DNA from: Mesobacillus jeotgali
Lineage (GTDB): Bacteria; Bacillota; Bacilli; Bacillales; Cytobacillaceae
Reading direction: 5' to 3'
Assembly: GCF_900166585.1 (NCBI RefSeq)
Contig: NZ_FVZC01000009.1
Coordinates: 372,001 to 436,000 of the forward strand
DNA length: 64,000 bases
Shown here: piece after piece, positions 52,827-62,770 of the stretch
Layout: each line of letters opens with the position of its first letter
Position numbering within the stretch: position 1 is the stretch's first letter
Notes under the pieces: model-generated
The model's input: the letters and a program-made list of their open reading frames with translations, nothing else
Databases searched by the model: none
What the model was told of the DNA's origin: nothing
Translations under genes and position numbers: made by a program

Positions 52827-54023
52827 ATGCAGTGGAATAAAATCGTAATTGAGGATCGTTTTTTATCCATTCTGGTCTTTCTCGGTATTTTATTGATTAT
52901 CGCAAGCTTTTACATAAACTCCCGGATGCTATTCGGTACCGGCATTATGATCATTTTCTTGGCAGGATCGAATTCTTACTATTTAAAGCATATAGGAGAA
53001 GGGTTGTTTTTTGAAAATAACCGGAAGCGCACTCGGTTTTTTATCGGTGACAGCAGTGGTTGGAGCCTTCATTTCGTCAATCAAGGTTTGCCTATCATGA
53101 AAGGAAACCTCTTCGTCTTTTTTGACAGCCCAGTAGTCCCCGCTCTCGGTGAATATCATATCCATCAATCAAGAGTGGATGTCAGCCTGCCATTTTCGAT
53201 TGGACATAAAGAAAGTATCATTGTCGATATCCCTTTTATCGCTGAAAAGCGGGGTTTATCGAAAATAAGGAAATTGGAGATTCATATACCTCATTTTTTT
53301 GGCTTCGGCGACACGATTCTCGAGTTTAGAGATGTAATCAATATGGAAACACTTGTCTTTCCGCGGCCGATACCGGTCAGCAATATTAATCGGCACAAAT
53401 CCTTTAAACCTGGCACCAGTCCATCCCTTTTTTCCGTTTTTGAGGATAATATGGGGCCAATTGGAACAAGGGATTATTTGCCGACAGACGGCTTTAACAG
53501 GATCAACTGGAAAGCAAGTGCCAGGCAAATGACATTGCAGACAAAGGAATTTGAGAGGCTTAATGAAGCTGGGGCTGTTTTAATGGTTAATATTTCTGAC
53601 GGTTTTTCGGTAACAAGCAAGCTTGAATTTTTAATGAGCAGTATTGCTGAAATGGGATATTATTTCCATCGGAATAATATTCCCTTCTCGCTATGCATGA
53701 ATATTCGATCTGCAGGATCGACACCATTTACTTATCTGCCACTAGGGTCCGGAAAGGATCATCTTCAAAAGCTTATGGATTTATTGGCGATCGCAGATTT
53801 CCACTCACCGACAATACCGCACGAACAACTTCTTTTCTTCTATAAAAGGCATTTTCCAATGGCTCCGCTCATGGTTCATGCAGGGATTCGGACACTAAGG
53901 ACCAATGACTATATTAATGAGTGGGCAAGACAAGGGACGCAGCTTTTTGAATTACAGCATCATAATCAAGGTGCATACCTGGAGCAGCTAACCATCATGC
54001 CAAAGGATGTGGCGGGCAAATGA
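52827..54023 (+). CDS. DUF58-domain membrane protein
   Basis: A 398-residue protein with two N-terminal TM helices (ILVFLGILLIIASFYIN, FGTGIMIIFLAGS), a beta-rich domain and the DUF58 motif YLPTDGFNRINWKASAR followed by a von-Willebrand-like fold (VLMVNISDGF). It is the usual companion of MoxR ATPases. Only 4 bp follow the moxR stop, and the 3' end overlaps the next gene by 4 bp. Confidence 0.87.
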   Translation: MQWNKIVIEDRFLSILVFLGILLIIASFYINSRMLFGTGIMIIFLAGSNSYYLKHIGEGLFFENNRKRTRFFIGDSSGWSLHFVNQGLPIMKGNLFVFFDSPVVPALGEYHIHQSRVDVSLPFSIGHKESIIVDIPFIAEKRGLSKIRKLEIHIPHFFGFGDTILEFRDVINMETLVFPRPIPVSNINRHKSFKPGTSPSLFSVFEDNMGPIGTRDYLPTDGFNRINWKASARQMTLQTKEFERLNEAGAVLMVNISDGFSVTSKLEFLMSSIAEMGYYFHRNNIPFSLCMNIRSAGSTPFTYLPLGSGKDHLQKLMDLLAIADFHSPTIPHEQLLFFYKRHFPMAPLMVHAGIRTLRTNDYINEWARQGTQLFELQHHNQGAYLEQLTIMPKDVAGK

Positions 54024-55279
54024 ATCTACGGGTCCTGCATGTCTTTTTTCGTTTTTATATCGAATGGACGTTTATCAGCCTGATTTTTGTCATTTTCCAT
54101 TTGCTATCTTCCCAGCAATTCCCCTTAACTGCAAGTATGGGGATATCGGCGGCTGGATCGATTGTTTTTGCTATTTCGTTGAACAAAAAGCCGCATCTTG
54201 GCAAGCCATTGTTTTTCCTGATCATCTTCCCGCTGATTGTCTTCATAGGAAATGTCAGCGGCCTGGAGCTTTTTTATGGAACCATAATGGCTTTATTCAT
54301 TTTTTGGAGAATCCTTAAATTCCATGAAGATACTACTAGTCACTCTGAGAGTTTGTGGCTGGCCGTCACATTCTTGATTGGAGTGTTCATCTCTCCGCTT
54401 GCGTATTTTTATGGAGGAAAATATTTAATTCAAATAGGCTGTCTCCTTATTTTTCAGTTACTGTTTATTTTATGGGGGCAATTCTTGCTAAAGTGGCTGG
54501 ATTTTGAAACTGCCTCGAAAAGAAGGTTTGTTATCTCCTATTCCAAGCTGTTCGGTTGGACACTGGTTTTGGTTGCGGTATTTACGGTTGGCAGAGATCT
54601 TTTAAAGGAATTATTTTTTCTTGTCCTGCAGACAATTGGGTGGGTACTTTCCCTGATGTTATATCCATTTTTCTCCTGGATTACTTCGCGGTCCATACAG
54701 GAAAGAGCTGCAGAAGTATTTTCCCATCAAAACCCTAATGCCGAATATGATTCTTCGATTGAATCGGCAAAGCCGGTTTTTAATCCTGAATTCTGGGGAC
54801 CAATTCTTTTTGCTATTATAACCGGAATCACCTTCTATCTTATTTTTAAAAAATCGAGTTTATTTAAGAAGGAACAAATTTCGGGTAATGTGCAGCCCGG
54901 CTTTATTACCAGTGCACAATTAAATGATCCAGCTCATGGCAACCAGCTATTAAATAGACGCTCAGTTGCCCCAGTCAATCAAATTAGGAAGGAAATCTTC
55001 CTGCTTGAGAAATTTGCTCATAAGAAAGGGCTGGGCAGGCTTAATCATGAATCAATAAAAGAATGGTTCAACAGGCTCGGCATTAAATCTGAATCAAGGA
55101 CCGTCCATACCTACGAAAAGGTAAGGTATGGTGAATATGAGGAACAGCATATTGCTGGCTGGTTCAAAGACGATATCAGAAGAATCAAAAAACAGTTCAT
55201 CACTTTAGAAAAATCACGTAAAGAGGAACAAAAGCAGGGGTTAAAAGGTACCTTAAAAAAAGTCTTAAAACGAAATTAG
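54020..55279 (+). CDS. Membrane protein, TgpA-like position without transglutaminase core
   Basis: A 419-residue protein. Six to seven TM helices lie in residues 1-235, another at about 255-275, and a C-terminal cytoplasmic segment (about 310-419) ends with VRYGEYEEQHIAGWFKDDIRR, reminiscent of the DUF4129 tail of TgpA/transglutaminase membrane proteins. In other MoxR-DUF58 operons the third gene contains a Cys-His-Asp transglutaminase domain between these parts; here it is absent and the protein is much shorter. Function unknown. Confidence 0.75.
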   Translation: MNLRVLHVFFRFYIEWTFISLIFVIFHLLSSQQFPLTASMGISAAGSIVFAISLNKKPHLGKPLFFLIIFPLIVFIGNVSGLELFYGTIMALFIFWRILKFHEDTTSHSESLWLAVTFLIGVFISPLAYFYGGKYLIQIGCLLIFQLLFILWGQFLLKWLDFETASKRRFVISYSKLFGWTLVLVAVFTVGRDLLKELFFLVLQTIGWVLSLMLYPFFSWITSRSIQERAAEVFSHQNPNAEYDSSIESAKPVFNPEFWGPILFAIITGITFYLIFKKSSLFKKEQISGNVQPGFITSAQLNDPAHGNQLLNRRSVAPVNQIRKEIFLLEKFAHKKGLGRLNHESIKEWFNRLGIKSESRTVHTYEKVRYGEYEEQHIAGWFKDDIRRIKKQFITLEKSRKEEQKQGLKGTLKKVLKRN

Positions 55280-55305
55280 AACCTTTTGTCACAATTTCGT
55301 TAAAA

Positions 55306-55319
55306 TGAAAACGTTTTAC
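55306..55319 (+). promoter_or_regulatory. Weak cre-like site upstream of ptsHI
   Basis: TGAAAACGTTTTAC has the AAAACGTTTT core and 12 of 14 consensus matches but lies about 270 bp before ptsH, just after the preceding gene. The 310-bp gap also contains a weak hairpin (AAAACC / GGTTTTTTC near 55334). Low confidence. Confidence 0.3.
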
Positions 55320-55591
55320 TAAAAAAAATGATCAAAACCTTTAAAAATCAGGGTTTTTTCATTGTTTATGCAAGAGTGAAATGCTATTCTTTTGTGTGGG
55401 ATGCCAATCAATATTACTGAGGAAATGATTGGAAACAATATATGGTGTGAAAGAATAACACAAATGGGTAAAATACAACTATCATTTTAGCCAGGCCAGA
55501 TTTTGACCTTTCGCTGAATTGAACCATTTGGTTTGGAAGGCATCATGTATGGTCATCTTAAATATTTAATATAAAAGGAGAATGATCCAGT

Positions 55592-55858
55592 ATGGTACAA
55601 AAACAATTCAAGGTTGTTGCTGAAACAGGAATCCATGCTCGCCCTGCTACGCTGCTTGTTCAGGCTGCAAGTAAGTTTGATTCAGAAATCCACTTAGAAT
55701 ATAAAGAAAAAAAGGTAAACCTTAAATCAATCATGGGTGTAATGTCATTAGGAATCGGCCAGGGAGCGGACATCGCAATCATCGCTGAAGGAAGCGACGA
55801 GCAGGATGCTCTTAACACACTAGAAGAAACACTTAAAAGAGAAGGTTTAGCTGAATAA
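55592..55858 (+). CDS. ptsH: Phosphocarrier protein HPr
   Basis: An 88-residue HPr. His15 in GIHARPAT takes the phosphoryl group from EI and passes it to EIIA proteins; Ser46 in [10 protein letters not shown] is the regulatory site for HPr kinase, making it the CcpA corepressor. AAAGGAG precedes the ATG. The TAA overlaps the ptsI ATG by one base (TAATG). No ptsG/glcT precedes it, unlike in B. subtilis. Confidence 0.97.
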   Translation: MVQKQFKVVAETGIHARPATLLVQAASKFDSEIHLEYKEKKVNLKSIMGVMSLGIGQGADIAIIAEGSDEQDALNTLEETLKREGLAE

Positions 55859-57573
55859 TGGGCTTTCTCCAGGGTATTGCTGCTTCAAATGGCATTGCCA
55901 TCGCAAAAGCATACAAGCTTGTAGAGCCTGATTTTTCTTTTGAAAAAAAGACGGTTGATGCTCCAGTTGAAGAAGTTGCACGTTTTCAGGCAGCACTTCA
56001 AACAGCAAAGGCGGAGCTTGAAAAAATCCGCGATCATGCCGGAACGGCATTAGGTGCGGATAAAGCAGCTATTTTTGATGCGCATCTTCTAGTTTTAAGC
56101 GATCCAGAATTGATTTCACCCATTGAAGATAAAATCACAACTGAAAATGTCAATGCAGAACATGCATTGAAAGAAACAGCTGACATGTTCATCGGCATGT
56201 TCGAGTCTATGGACAATGAGTACATGAAAGAACGTGCCGCAGATATTCGCGATGTAACAAAGCGCGTGCTGGCACATCTTTTAGGAATACAGATTCCTAA
56301 TCCAAGCATGATTGCGGAAGAAGTAGTCATTGTTGCCGAAGATTTGACTCCTTCAGATACAGCCCAGTTAAACCGCCAGTTTGTAAAAGGTTTTACAACC
56401 AATATAGGCGGCCGTACGTCACATTCTGCCATCATGGCCCGTTCCATGGAAATCCCTGCTGTTGTAGGAACGAAGGCAGCTACAGAAGAAATTAATAATG
56501 GTGACATCGTCGTTGTTGACGGTTTGAAAGGTGAAGTCCATTTTAATCCGACTCCTGAGGTGCTTGAAGCTTACAAGAAGGTACAGGAAGATTTTGAAAA
56601 GCAAAAAGCAGAATGGTCAAAGCTTGTTAATGAAAAATCAGTTACAGCTGATGGCCATCATGTAGAACTTGCCGCAAATATCGGAACTCCTAAGGATTTA
56701 AAGGGTGTGCGCGAAAATGGCGGCGAAGGAGTTGGCCTATACCGTACAGAATTCCTTTACATGGACAGGGACCAGCTTCCTACCGAGGAGGAACAGTACA
56801 CCGCATACAAAGCTGTACTAGAAGGCATGGAAGGCAAGCCAGTCGTGGTCCGTACATTAGATATCGGCGGCGACAAGGAACTTCCATACCTTAATTTACC
56901 TAAAGAAATGAATCCATTCCTAGGCTTCAGGGCTATTCGACTATGCCTTGAAGAAGTAGATATTTTCCGGACACAACTGCGTGCTCTTTTGCGTGCGAGC
57001 GTCCATGGCAACCTAAAGGTGATGTTCCCGATGATTGCCACCCTTAACGAATTCCGGGAAGCAAAAGCTATGCTGGAAGAGGAGAAATTGAAGCTTGTAC
57101 AGGAGGGCATTGAGGTTGCTGACCACATTGAGCTTGGCATAATGGTTGAGATTCCTTCTACAGCAGTTCTTGCAGACCAGTTCGCTAAGGAAGTCGACTT
57201 CTTCAGTATCGGAACAAATGATCTGATTCAATACACTATGGCTGCGGACAGGATGAATCAGCAGGTTTCTTACTTGTATCAGCCATACAATCCTTCCATT
57301 CTTCGTCTTGTCAAAATGGTCATTGATGCAGCCCATAAAGAAGGCAAATGGGCCGGCATGTGCGGTGAAATGGCCGGAGACGAAACGGCAATACCAATCT
57401 TGTTAGGACTTGGACTTGATGAGTTCTCCATGAGTGCTTCTTCCATCCTGAAAGCTCGTTCTCTAATCAGAAACCTCAACAAAGCTGATATGGAAAAGCT
57501 CGCTTCTGAGGTATTGAACATGAGCACAACAGACGAAGTAGTCGAGGCGGTAAATAAAAAAGTTTCTTTGTAA
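55858..57573 (+). CDS. ptsI: PTS Enzyme I (PEP-protein phosphotransferase)
   Basis: A 571-residue Enzyme I. N-terminal HPr-binding domain, phospho-histidine His189 in [13 protein letters not shown], and the C-terminal PEP-binding barrel with [29 protein letters not shown] and the catalytic cysteine in GMCGEMAGD. It autophosphorylates from PEP and phosphorylates HPr. Coupled to ptsH. Confidence 0.97.
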   Translation: MGFLQGIAASNGIAIAKAYKLVEPDFSFEKKTVDAPVEEVARFQAALQTAKAELEKIRDHAGTALGADKAAIFDAHLLVLSDPELISPIEDKITTENVNAEHALKETADMFIGMFESMDNEYMKERAADIRDVTKRVLAHLLGIQIPNPSMIAEEVVIVAEDLTPSDTAQLNRQFVKGFTTNIGGRTSHSAIMARSMEIPAVVGTKAATEEINNGDIVVVDGLKGEVHFNPTPEVLEAYKKVQEDFEKQKAEWSKLVNEKSVTADGHHVELAANIGTPKDLKGVRENGGEGVGLYRTEFLYMDRDQLPTEEEQYTAYKAVLEGMEGKPVVVRTLDIGGDKELPYLNLPKEMNPFLGFRAIRLCLEEVDIFRTQLRALLRASVHGNLKVMFPMIATLNEFREAKAMLEEEKLKLVQEGIEVADHIELGIMVEIPSTAVLADQFAKEVDFFSIGTNDLIQYTMAADRMNQQVSYLYQPYNPSILRLVKMVIDAAHKEGKWAGMCGEMAGDETAIPILLGLGLDEFSMSASSILKARSLIRNLNKADMEKLASEVLNMSTTDEVVEAVNKKVSL

Positions 57574-57683
57574 TATTTTTGTAATATAAAAAATGTTTTA
57601 ACCTATATCAGGCGGGTATAGATGAGTAAGCACTTTGGTTAGACTGAAAGTAAGCTAATCATTCTCATTTTCCCCCAGATTTG

Positions 57684-57712
57684 GCCGGCTGTTTATCAGC
57701 CGGCATTTTTTT
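57684..57712 (+). terminator. Terminator of ptsHI
   Basis: GCCGGCTG / CAGCCGGC stem and T7, 110 bp after the ptsI stop. Confidence 0.85.
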
Positions 57713-57815
57713 ATTTATAAACAAGACACTTAGGCTGCTGTTGTTTTAACTGTTAAAAAGAGAGGCAGAACCAATTAATTAACGGTATTCGAAATAAAGG
57801 CTCCACTTTCAAATA

Positions 57816-57842
57816 AAAAAAGCTGCTAATCTGGAGCTTTTC
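57816..57842 (-). terminator. Terminator of ykwB
   Basis: AAAAGCT / AGCTTTT with a 10-base loop and T7 on the minus strand; it borders the stop codon. Confidence 0.65.
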
Positions 57843-58509
57843 AGGAGCGTTTAAATGGATTCCTCCATTCCATCAGCATTCCGTAATTTAAGGATTCCTC
57901 ATCTTCTAGATAATTGGCGACGGGTTTAACGGGTGTTCTGCCACAGCGGAGCAAAAATGAAACGACTGGATCTTTCAATTCACCTGCCAATACCTTCGCG
58001 ACATACTGATTAATTGTCAGTTCAGCAGAATGCCGGTGGAACCCCGGCATTCTGCCGCCCCCGAGTAGTCTTTCCAGCCCTAGCTGGACGACTGTCTCAT
58101 ACATGGATTGCATCATCCATTTACCTAATCCAAGTTTCCGGTAGGCAGGACTGATACAAATATCCACAATATAAAGGGTATTACCCTCAGGGTCATGATT
58201 CCGGATATAGCCGTTGTCAGTGATTTCAGCCCAAGAATGATCTTCGTCGCCAGTTTCCATGTTGACAATCAGGCCAGTGATAGAGCCTGCAATCCTGCCG
58301 TCGATTTCAACGCATATAGCTCCTTGTGGGAAAAAGCTGATATGATTTGTCAGCTGCTCCTCATTCCACCAAAGATCCTCTGGAAATGGAGGAGGGAAGG
58401 CTTCCTGTTGTACTCGTATCAATTGTCCAAAATCGTCTTTGGTATAGTTTCTGAAAGTTGCTTTAACAGGTTTGTCATTGTCGTAAACATATATCTCTTT
58501 ATAAAACAT
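57841..58509 (-). CDS. ykwB: GNAT-family N-acetyltransferase, YkwB-like
   Basis: A 222-residue acetyltransferase. The acetyl-CoA motif is in VDICISPAYRKLGLGKWMMQ (RxxGxG variant), with the preceding beta strands GAICVEIDGRIAGSITG. A C-terminal extension (RRMPGFHRHS-like and PVVSFLLRCG) is larger than in minimal GNATs. AGGTGGGCG precedes the ATG. Divergent from ykwC as in B. subtilis; substrate unknown. Confidence 0.85.
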   Translation of the reverse strand: MFYKEIYVYDNDKPVKATFRNYTKDDFGQLIRVQQEAFPPPFPEDLWWNEEQLTNHISFFPQGAICVEIDGRIAGSITGLIVNMETGDEDHSWAEITDNGYIRNHDPEGNTLYIVDICISPAYRKLGLGKWMMQSMYETVVQLGLERLLGGGRMPGFHRHSAELTINQYVAKVLAGELKDPVVSFLLRCGRTPVKPVANYLEDEESLNYGMLMEWRNPFKRS

Positions 58510-58658
58510 ACGCCCACCTCAAAAGTTAGTAATACACCCAGTATAAAAATTTTTAACATGCCTGGTCAAATTTATATCTTTCCAAAGCAAAAAAGAGATG
58601 TTTGAAAACAAACCTGATCGGGTAAAATATTGAAGCGCATAAAAGTGTAGATTGTACT

Positions 58659-58690
58659 GGAGGCCGAGGATTAATTTCTCGGTCTTTTTT
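58659..58690 (+). terminator. Orphan terminator-like hairpin upstream of ykwC
   Basis: GGCCGAG / CTCGGTC (one G-U) with a 9-base AT loop and T6 on the plus strand, where no annotated gene precedes it. TATAAT (58695-58700) follows directly and may be the -10 of ykwC. Confidence 0.6.
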
Positions 58691-58742
58691 ATTTTATAAT
58701 GTTAGAATATAAATAAAATTAAAAATGGAAGAAGGAATACAT

Positions 58743-59624
58743 ATGCTGTCCAAAGAAGATACGGTTATTGGGTTTATCGGTACGGGTGTAATGGGGAAAA
58801 GCATGGCAGGTCATCTGCTTGATGCAGGCTATCAGCTTACTGTTTATACTAGAACAAAGGAAAAGGCAGCAAGTTTGCTTGAAAAGGGTGCTGACTGGTC
58901 CGAGTCGCCGCGTGAGATTGCGCAAAAGGCGGATGTGGTGTTTACGATTGTGGGATACCCATCAGACGTTGAAGGAATTTATTTAGGTGAGGATGGACTT
59001 ATCGAAAATGCCAAGCAAGGCAGTTATTTAATAGACATGACAACATCTACGCCATCCCTTGCTAAGAAGATTTATGAAAAAGCAAAAGAAAAGGGCCTTC
59101 ATGCGATTGATGCCCCTGTATCCGGCGGGGATGTAGGCGCCAGGGAAGCAAGGCTCGCGATTATGGCAGGCGGCGATGATGATGCATTCCTACAGGTAGA
59201 ACCACTGTTAAATATACTTGGCACCAATATTGTTCATCAGGGCGAGCCGGGCGCTGGGCAGCATACTAAAATGGCTAACCAGATTGCGATTGCATCCAAT
59301 ATGATAGGGGTTTGCGAGTCGATCATCTATGCTGAGAAAGCGGGCCTTGATCCTGAGACTGTATTAAAAAGTATTTCGACCGGTGCTGCAGGCAGCTGGT
59401 CATTATCCAATCTTGCACCAAGAATGATTGCCGGCAATTTCGAGCCAGGTTTCTTTATTAAGCATTTCATCAAGGATATGAAAATCGCCCTTGACGAAGC
59501 AAAACGTATGGACATGGAGGTCCCTGGACTATCCCTTGCTCTTTCATTGTATGAGCTGCTTGCTGAAAAGGGAGAAGAAAACAGCGGTACACAGGCATTA
59601 TATAAGTACTGGAAACAATCATAA
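58743..59624 (+). CDS. ykwC: 3-hydroxyisobutyrate-dehydrogenase-family oxidoreductase YkwC
   Basis: A 293-residue beta-hydroxyacid dehydrogenase: Rossmann motif IGFIGTGVMGKSMAGH, substrate-binding DAPVSGGDVGAR, and catalytic lysine in GQHTKMANQIAI. It oxidises short beta-hydroxyacids with NAD(P); the real substrate is not known. ATG 58743 has GAAGGA upstream; 58725 lacks a site. Similarity to YkwC extends to the C-terminus (ENSGTQALYKYW). Confidence 0.9.
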   Translation: MLSKEDTVIGFIGTGVMGKSMAGHLLDAGYQLTVYTRTKEKAASLLEKGADWSESPREIAQKADVVFTIVGYPSDVEGIYLGEDGLIENAKQGSYLIDMTTSTPSLAKKIYEKAKEKGLHAIDAPVSGGDVGAREARLAIMAGGDDDAFLQVEPLLNILGTNIVHQGEPGAGQHTKMANQIAIASNMIGVCESIIYAEKAGLDPETVLKSISTGAAGSWSLSNLAPRMIAGNFEPGFFIKHFIKDMKIALDEAKRMDMEVPGLSLALSLYELLAEKGEENSGTQALYKYWKQS

Positions 59625-59686
59625 TTTTTGCTATTCATATATCTCTTCCCAGGTAAAGATACTAAAACCTAAAGGAGGGGACTTAA

Positions 59687-59863
59687 ATGGCTAAAAGGAC
59701 TAAAAAGAACGATCCGCAGCAAAAAAACAAAAAGGGTTTTGACTCTGCTGTAATTGATTCTGAATTCTCCCATGAAATGGGCAGTGCAGCAACTAACAAG
59801 ATTCACAAGGATAAAGCAAAGAAGGAAAAAGCACCAAAGAATAACGGGAAATATAAAGGGTAA
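59687..59863 (+). CDS. Small basic protein, probable spore-associated family
   Basis: A 58-residue Lys-rich protein (MAKRTKKNDPQQKNKKGF start; DSEFSHEMGSAATNKIHKDK). AAAGGAGGGG precedes the ATG. The core VIDSEFSHEM resembles the SEFSAEF core of the small protein at 13742 and YfhD-like spore proteins; this is a tentative relation. Confidence 0.7.
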   Translation: MAKRTKKNDPQQKNKKGFDSAVIDSEFSHEMGSAATNKIHKDKAKKEKAPKNNGKYKG

Positions 59864-59867
59864 TGAA

Positions 59868-59897
59868 AAGCCGTTCCTGTCGAGGAACGGCCTTTTT
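59868..59897. terminator. Bidirectional terminator
   Basis: GCCGTTCCT / AGGAACGGC 9-bp stem, T5 on the plus strand, A4 on the other. Confidence 0.85.
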
Positions 59898-59898
59898 C

Positions 59899-61047
59899 CT
59901 ATTGGTTTTCCAGGAATCGTTCAAGTCGATTCATACCTTCACTTAGCGTATCCATTGAATAAGCGTAGGAAAGGCGGAAATATCCCTCGCCAAGTTCAGA
60001 AAATGCGCTTCCTGGTACCACAGCCAATTTAGCCTCATTGACGAGTTTTATACAAAAATCGAAAGACGATATACCGGCCTGAGGGATTTTTACAAAAAGG
60101 TAAAATGCGCCTTCAGGCTTGATAACTTCAAGATTCATGGCCTTTAGTCTGTTGAATACATAATCGCGTCTTGATTGGTATTCCCGCTTCATTGGCAAGG
60201 CGTCATCAATTCCCGCTGTCAAGGCCTCCAAAGCCGCCATTTGTGTAATGGACGTTGCGCATGTCACATTGTATTGATGCACCTTCAAAATATGCCCTGC
60301 AAGATACTGAGGTGCAAAAAGCATTCCAATTCTCCAGCCTGTCATGGAATGTGATTTTGAGAGACCGTTGATTACAATTGTTTTTTCCTTCATGAACTTG
60401 GCGATTGAAATATGGTTTTGGTCGTATACAAGTTCACTGTATATTTCATCTGCCAGCACGAATATTTCTTTGTCTTTGAGCAAATCTGCTATTTCCTTCA
60501 ATTCCTCTCCGTTCAGACTCACGCCTGTCGGATTGGAAGGATAGGGCAGGACTATACACCTTGTTTTATCTGTAATCAGGCTTTCAATTAATCGGGCGGT
60601 CATCCTGAATTGGGTTTTCCGGATATCAGCATAGACCGGTATCGCACCGCAGAGCGTGATGATTGGTTCATATCCTGGGTAAACTGGGCCAGGAATGATG
60701 ACCTCGCATCCCTCCTCAAGAATGGTCCTGAAGGCAATATCGATTGCTTCGCTGGCACCAACTGTAATAATTGTTTCATGATCTGCTGAATAATCGACAT
60801 GATACTTTTTTCGATAAAAGTCTGCCGCTGCCTCTCTTAGCTGAATGAGTCCTGCGTTATGAGTATATGTAGTGATATTTGCCTCTATAGCTCTCATGCC
60901 TGCTTTTTTAACATGTTCCGGCGTTGGGAAGTCCGGCTGTCCTATAGTCAAAGAGACCATGTCCTCGACATGTGCAACCATATTAAAAAACTTTCTGATT
61001 CCCGAAATTTCTATGTTTTTAACTCGATTATTAATTAAATGTTCCAC
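59899..61047 (-). CDS. patA: Aminotransferase A (class-I PLP enzyme)
   Basis: A 382-residue fold-type-I aminotransferase. NGLSKSHSMTGWRIG holds the PLP lysine; PGPVYPGYEPII, LPYPSNPTGV and VPGSAFSELGEGYFRLS are conserved. PatA acts on N-acetyl-L,L-diaminopimelate precursors in lysine biosynthesis. The GTG at 61047 gives MEHLINNRVKNIEISGIRKF, matching the start of B. subtilis PatA, with GGAGGG at a proper distance; the ATG at 61056 overlaps that site. Position before cheV agrees. Confidence 0.9.
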   Translation of the reverse strand: MEHLINNRVKNIEISGIRKFFNMVAHVEDMVSLTIGQPDFPTPEHVKKAGMRAIEANITTYTHNAGLIQLREAAADFYRKKYHVDYSADHETIITVGASEAIDIAFRTILEEGCEVIIPGPVYPGYEPIITLCGAIPVYADIRKTQFRMTARLIESLITDKTRCIVLPYPSNPTGVSLNGEELKEIADLLKDKEIFVLADEIYSELVYDQNHISIAKFMKEKTIVINGLSKSHSMTGWRIGMLFAPQYLAGHILKVHQYNVTCATSITQMAALEALTAGIDDALPMKREYQSRRDYVFNRLKAMNLEVIKPEGAFYLFVKIPQAGISSFDFCIKLVNEAKLAVVPGSAFSELGEGYFRLSYAYSMDTLSEGMNRLERFLENQ

Positions 61048-61183
61048 GTATTTCATCCCTCCGATATCATCACTATTTTACCATGATGAAGCATAAAGTT
61101 GTAAATTCCGCCGCAAGTAAAAAAGGGTAAAGCAGCAAAATAGCGAATTATTATCTAAATAGAACAGGGAAGAGGTGTTCCAT

Positions 61184-61657
61184 TTGGTATTAGAACATAT
61201 GAAAGAACATTATGTGAAGTTTGATGGCTGGATCGAATCATTGAGGAACCTGAAAGACAGCGAGTGGCATAAGCCATTGGCAGAAGGAAGCTGGACGGTT
61301 GCAGCGGTGGTGTCCCATCTGCTGTTCTGGGATAAATATTCATTGGAAGAACGATTTCCGCTTTTTAAGGAAGGAGCTATTCTGCCTTCTTACCCTGATT
61401 TTCAGTATGTGAACGACAGGGCACGTGAATACGCAGAAAAACAGGCAAGCAAGGATCAAATCCTCGATGAACTTCTGGCTGTTCGGAAAGAGTTCCATAG
61501 CATCTTAGAAAAAATGGATAGTAAAAGGCTTGGTGTTTCATTTAAGATTTCCGATCACCAAATGACAATAAATACATATTTTACAGACTTTATCTTGCAT
61601 GATCTCCATCATCAAAGACAAGTAGACGCTGTATTGGGCAGGACAGTCACAAAATGA
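61184..61657 (+). CDS. DinB/YfiT-like four-helix protein
   Basis: A 157-residue DinB-fold protein. Metal-binding histidines are in VVSHLLFWDKYS and ILHDLHHQRQVDA. Such proteins include bacillithiol-dependent transferases and others of unknown role. TTG 61184 follows AAGAGGTG; the GTG within that site (61175) is not likely. Confidence 0.8.
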   Translation: MVLEHMKEHYVKFDGWIESLRNLKDSEWHKPLAEGSWTVAAVVSHLLFWDKYSLEERFPLFKEGAILPSYPDFQYVNDRAREYAEKQASKDQILDELLAVRKEFHSILEKMDSKRLGVSFKISDHQMTINTYFTDFILHDLHHQRQVDAVLGRTVTK

Positions 61658-61817
61658 TTTTTACCGGGCAAACTGCTTTTGGTTTGCTCTTATTTAATGA
61701 GCGCATTACCCTGAAATTCTTTTGAAGGCCAGAATTATGTTGCGATTTGCTAAAAAGTTACTGCCATTCTGCCGATAATAGGTATATAGTACTTAATTTA
61801 TAGAGTGAAGGAAGAGC

Positions 61818-62723
61818 ATGATGAATGAAAGCAGTATTTTATTAGAATCAGGAACAAATGAACTGGAAATTGTCGAGTTTGGCATTGGCCATAATAAATT
61901 TGCGATAAACGTGATGAAAGTCAAAGAAATCCTGAACCCAGTACAGGTGGTGGCGATTCCGAACGCCCATCCGTATGTTGAGGGAATTATGGAATTAAGG
62001 GGAGAAGTGCTGCCTGTCATCAATGTTGCCGCAGCACTAGGACTCCAGGAATCGGAAAATCATCAGCTGGATAAGTTCATCGTTGCGGAATTCAATCAGC
62101 TTAAGACAGTATTCCATGTCCATACGGTTTCACAAATCCACCGGATTTCCTGGGCGCAAATCGAAAAGCCGTCAGGCATGTATCAGGGGCAGGAGAGCCA
62201 AATTATCGGAGTTATCAAGCTGGGAGGAGAAATGGTTCTTTTCCTGGACTTTGAAAAAATCCTTCTTGAAATTAATCCTGAGTCTGGAATCAAGGTTAGC
62301 GACGTCAAGAAACTTGGTCCCAGAGAACGCTCTTTGAAAAGGATTGTAATCGCTGAGGACTCTGCGATGCTCCGAAAAATGCTATATGAGACTTTAAGTG
62401 AAGCTGGATTCCAAAATCTTGAGTTCTTTGAGAATGGACAGGATGCGATCTCTTATCTTGAACATCTGGCAGGGGACCAGGAAGAGCTCATTGGGACAGT
62501 ACATCTTGTGATCACAGATATAGAAATGCCCCAGATGGATGGTCATCATCTGACAAAAAGGATTAAGGAGAATCCGGCTCTGTCAAAACTTCCAGTTATC
62601 ATTTTCTCTTCATTGATCACAAATGAGCTCCGCCATAAGGGGAGTGGGGTTGGTGCGGATGCACAGATCAGTAAGCCGGAAATCAGCGAACTGGTTTTAA
62701 AAATTGATGAATTGATTTTATAA
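61818..62723 (+). CDS. cheV: Chemotaxis coupling protein CheV
   Basis: A 301-residue fusion: CheW domain (about 15-155) that links receptors to CheA, followed by a receiver domain (about 170-300) with phosphorylatable Asp234 in VITDIEMPQMDG and SKPE near the end. Phosphorylation mediates adaptation. AAGGAAGAG precedes two consecutive ATGs. Neighbours patA and ykyB are those of B. subtilis cheV. Confidence 0.95.
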   Translation: MMNESSILLESGTNELEIVEFGIGHNKFAINVMKVKEILNPVQVVAIPNAHPYVEGIMELRGEVLPVINVAAALGLQESENHQLDKFIVAEFNQLKTVFHVHTVSQIHRISWAQIEKPSGMYQGQESQIIGVIKLGGEMVLFLDFEKILLEINPESGIKVSDVKKLGPRERSLKRIVIAEDSAMLRKMLYETLSEAGFQNLEFFENGQDAISYLEHLAGDQEELIGTVHLVITDIEMPQMDGHHLTKRIKENPALSKLPVIIFSSLITNELRHKGSGVGADAQISKPEISELVLKIDELIL

Positions 62724-62741
62724 AGACAGATTAGATCTAAA

Positions 62742-62770
62742 AAAAGAAAGCTGGGCTCCAGCTTTCTTTT
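62742..62770. terminator. Bidirectional terminator between cheV and ykyB
   Basis: AAAAGAAAGCTGG / CCAGCTTTCTTTT 13-bp stem with three-base loop; it reaches the ykyB stop codon. Confidence 0.88.

Noticed and set aside
55502..55508. CtsR half-site TTTGACC upstream of ptsH
   Set aside because: A single heptad without a tandem partner; expected by chance in AT-rich DNA.
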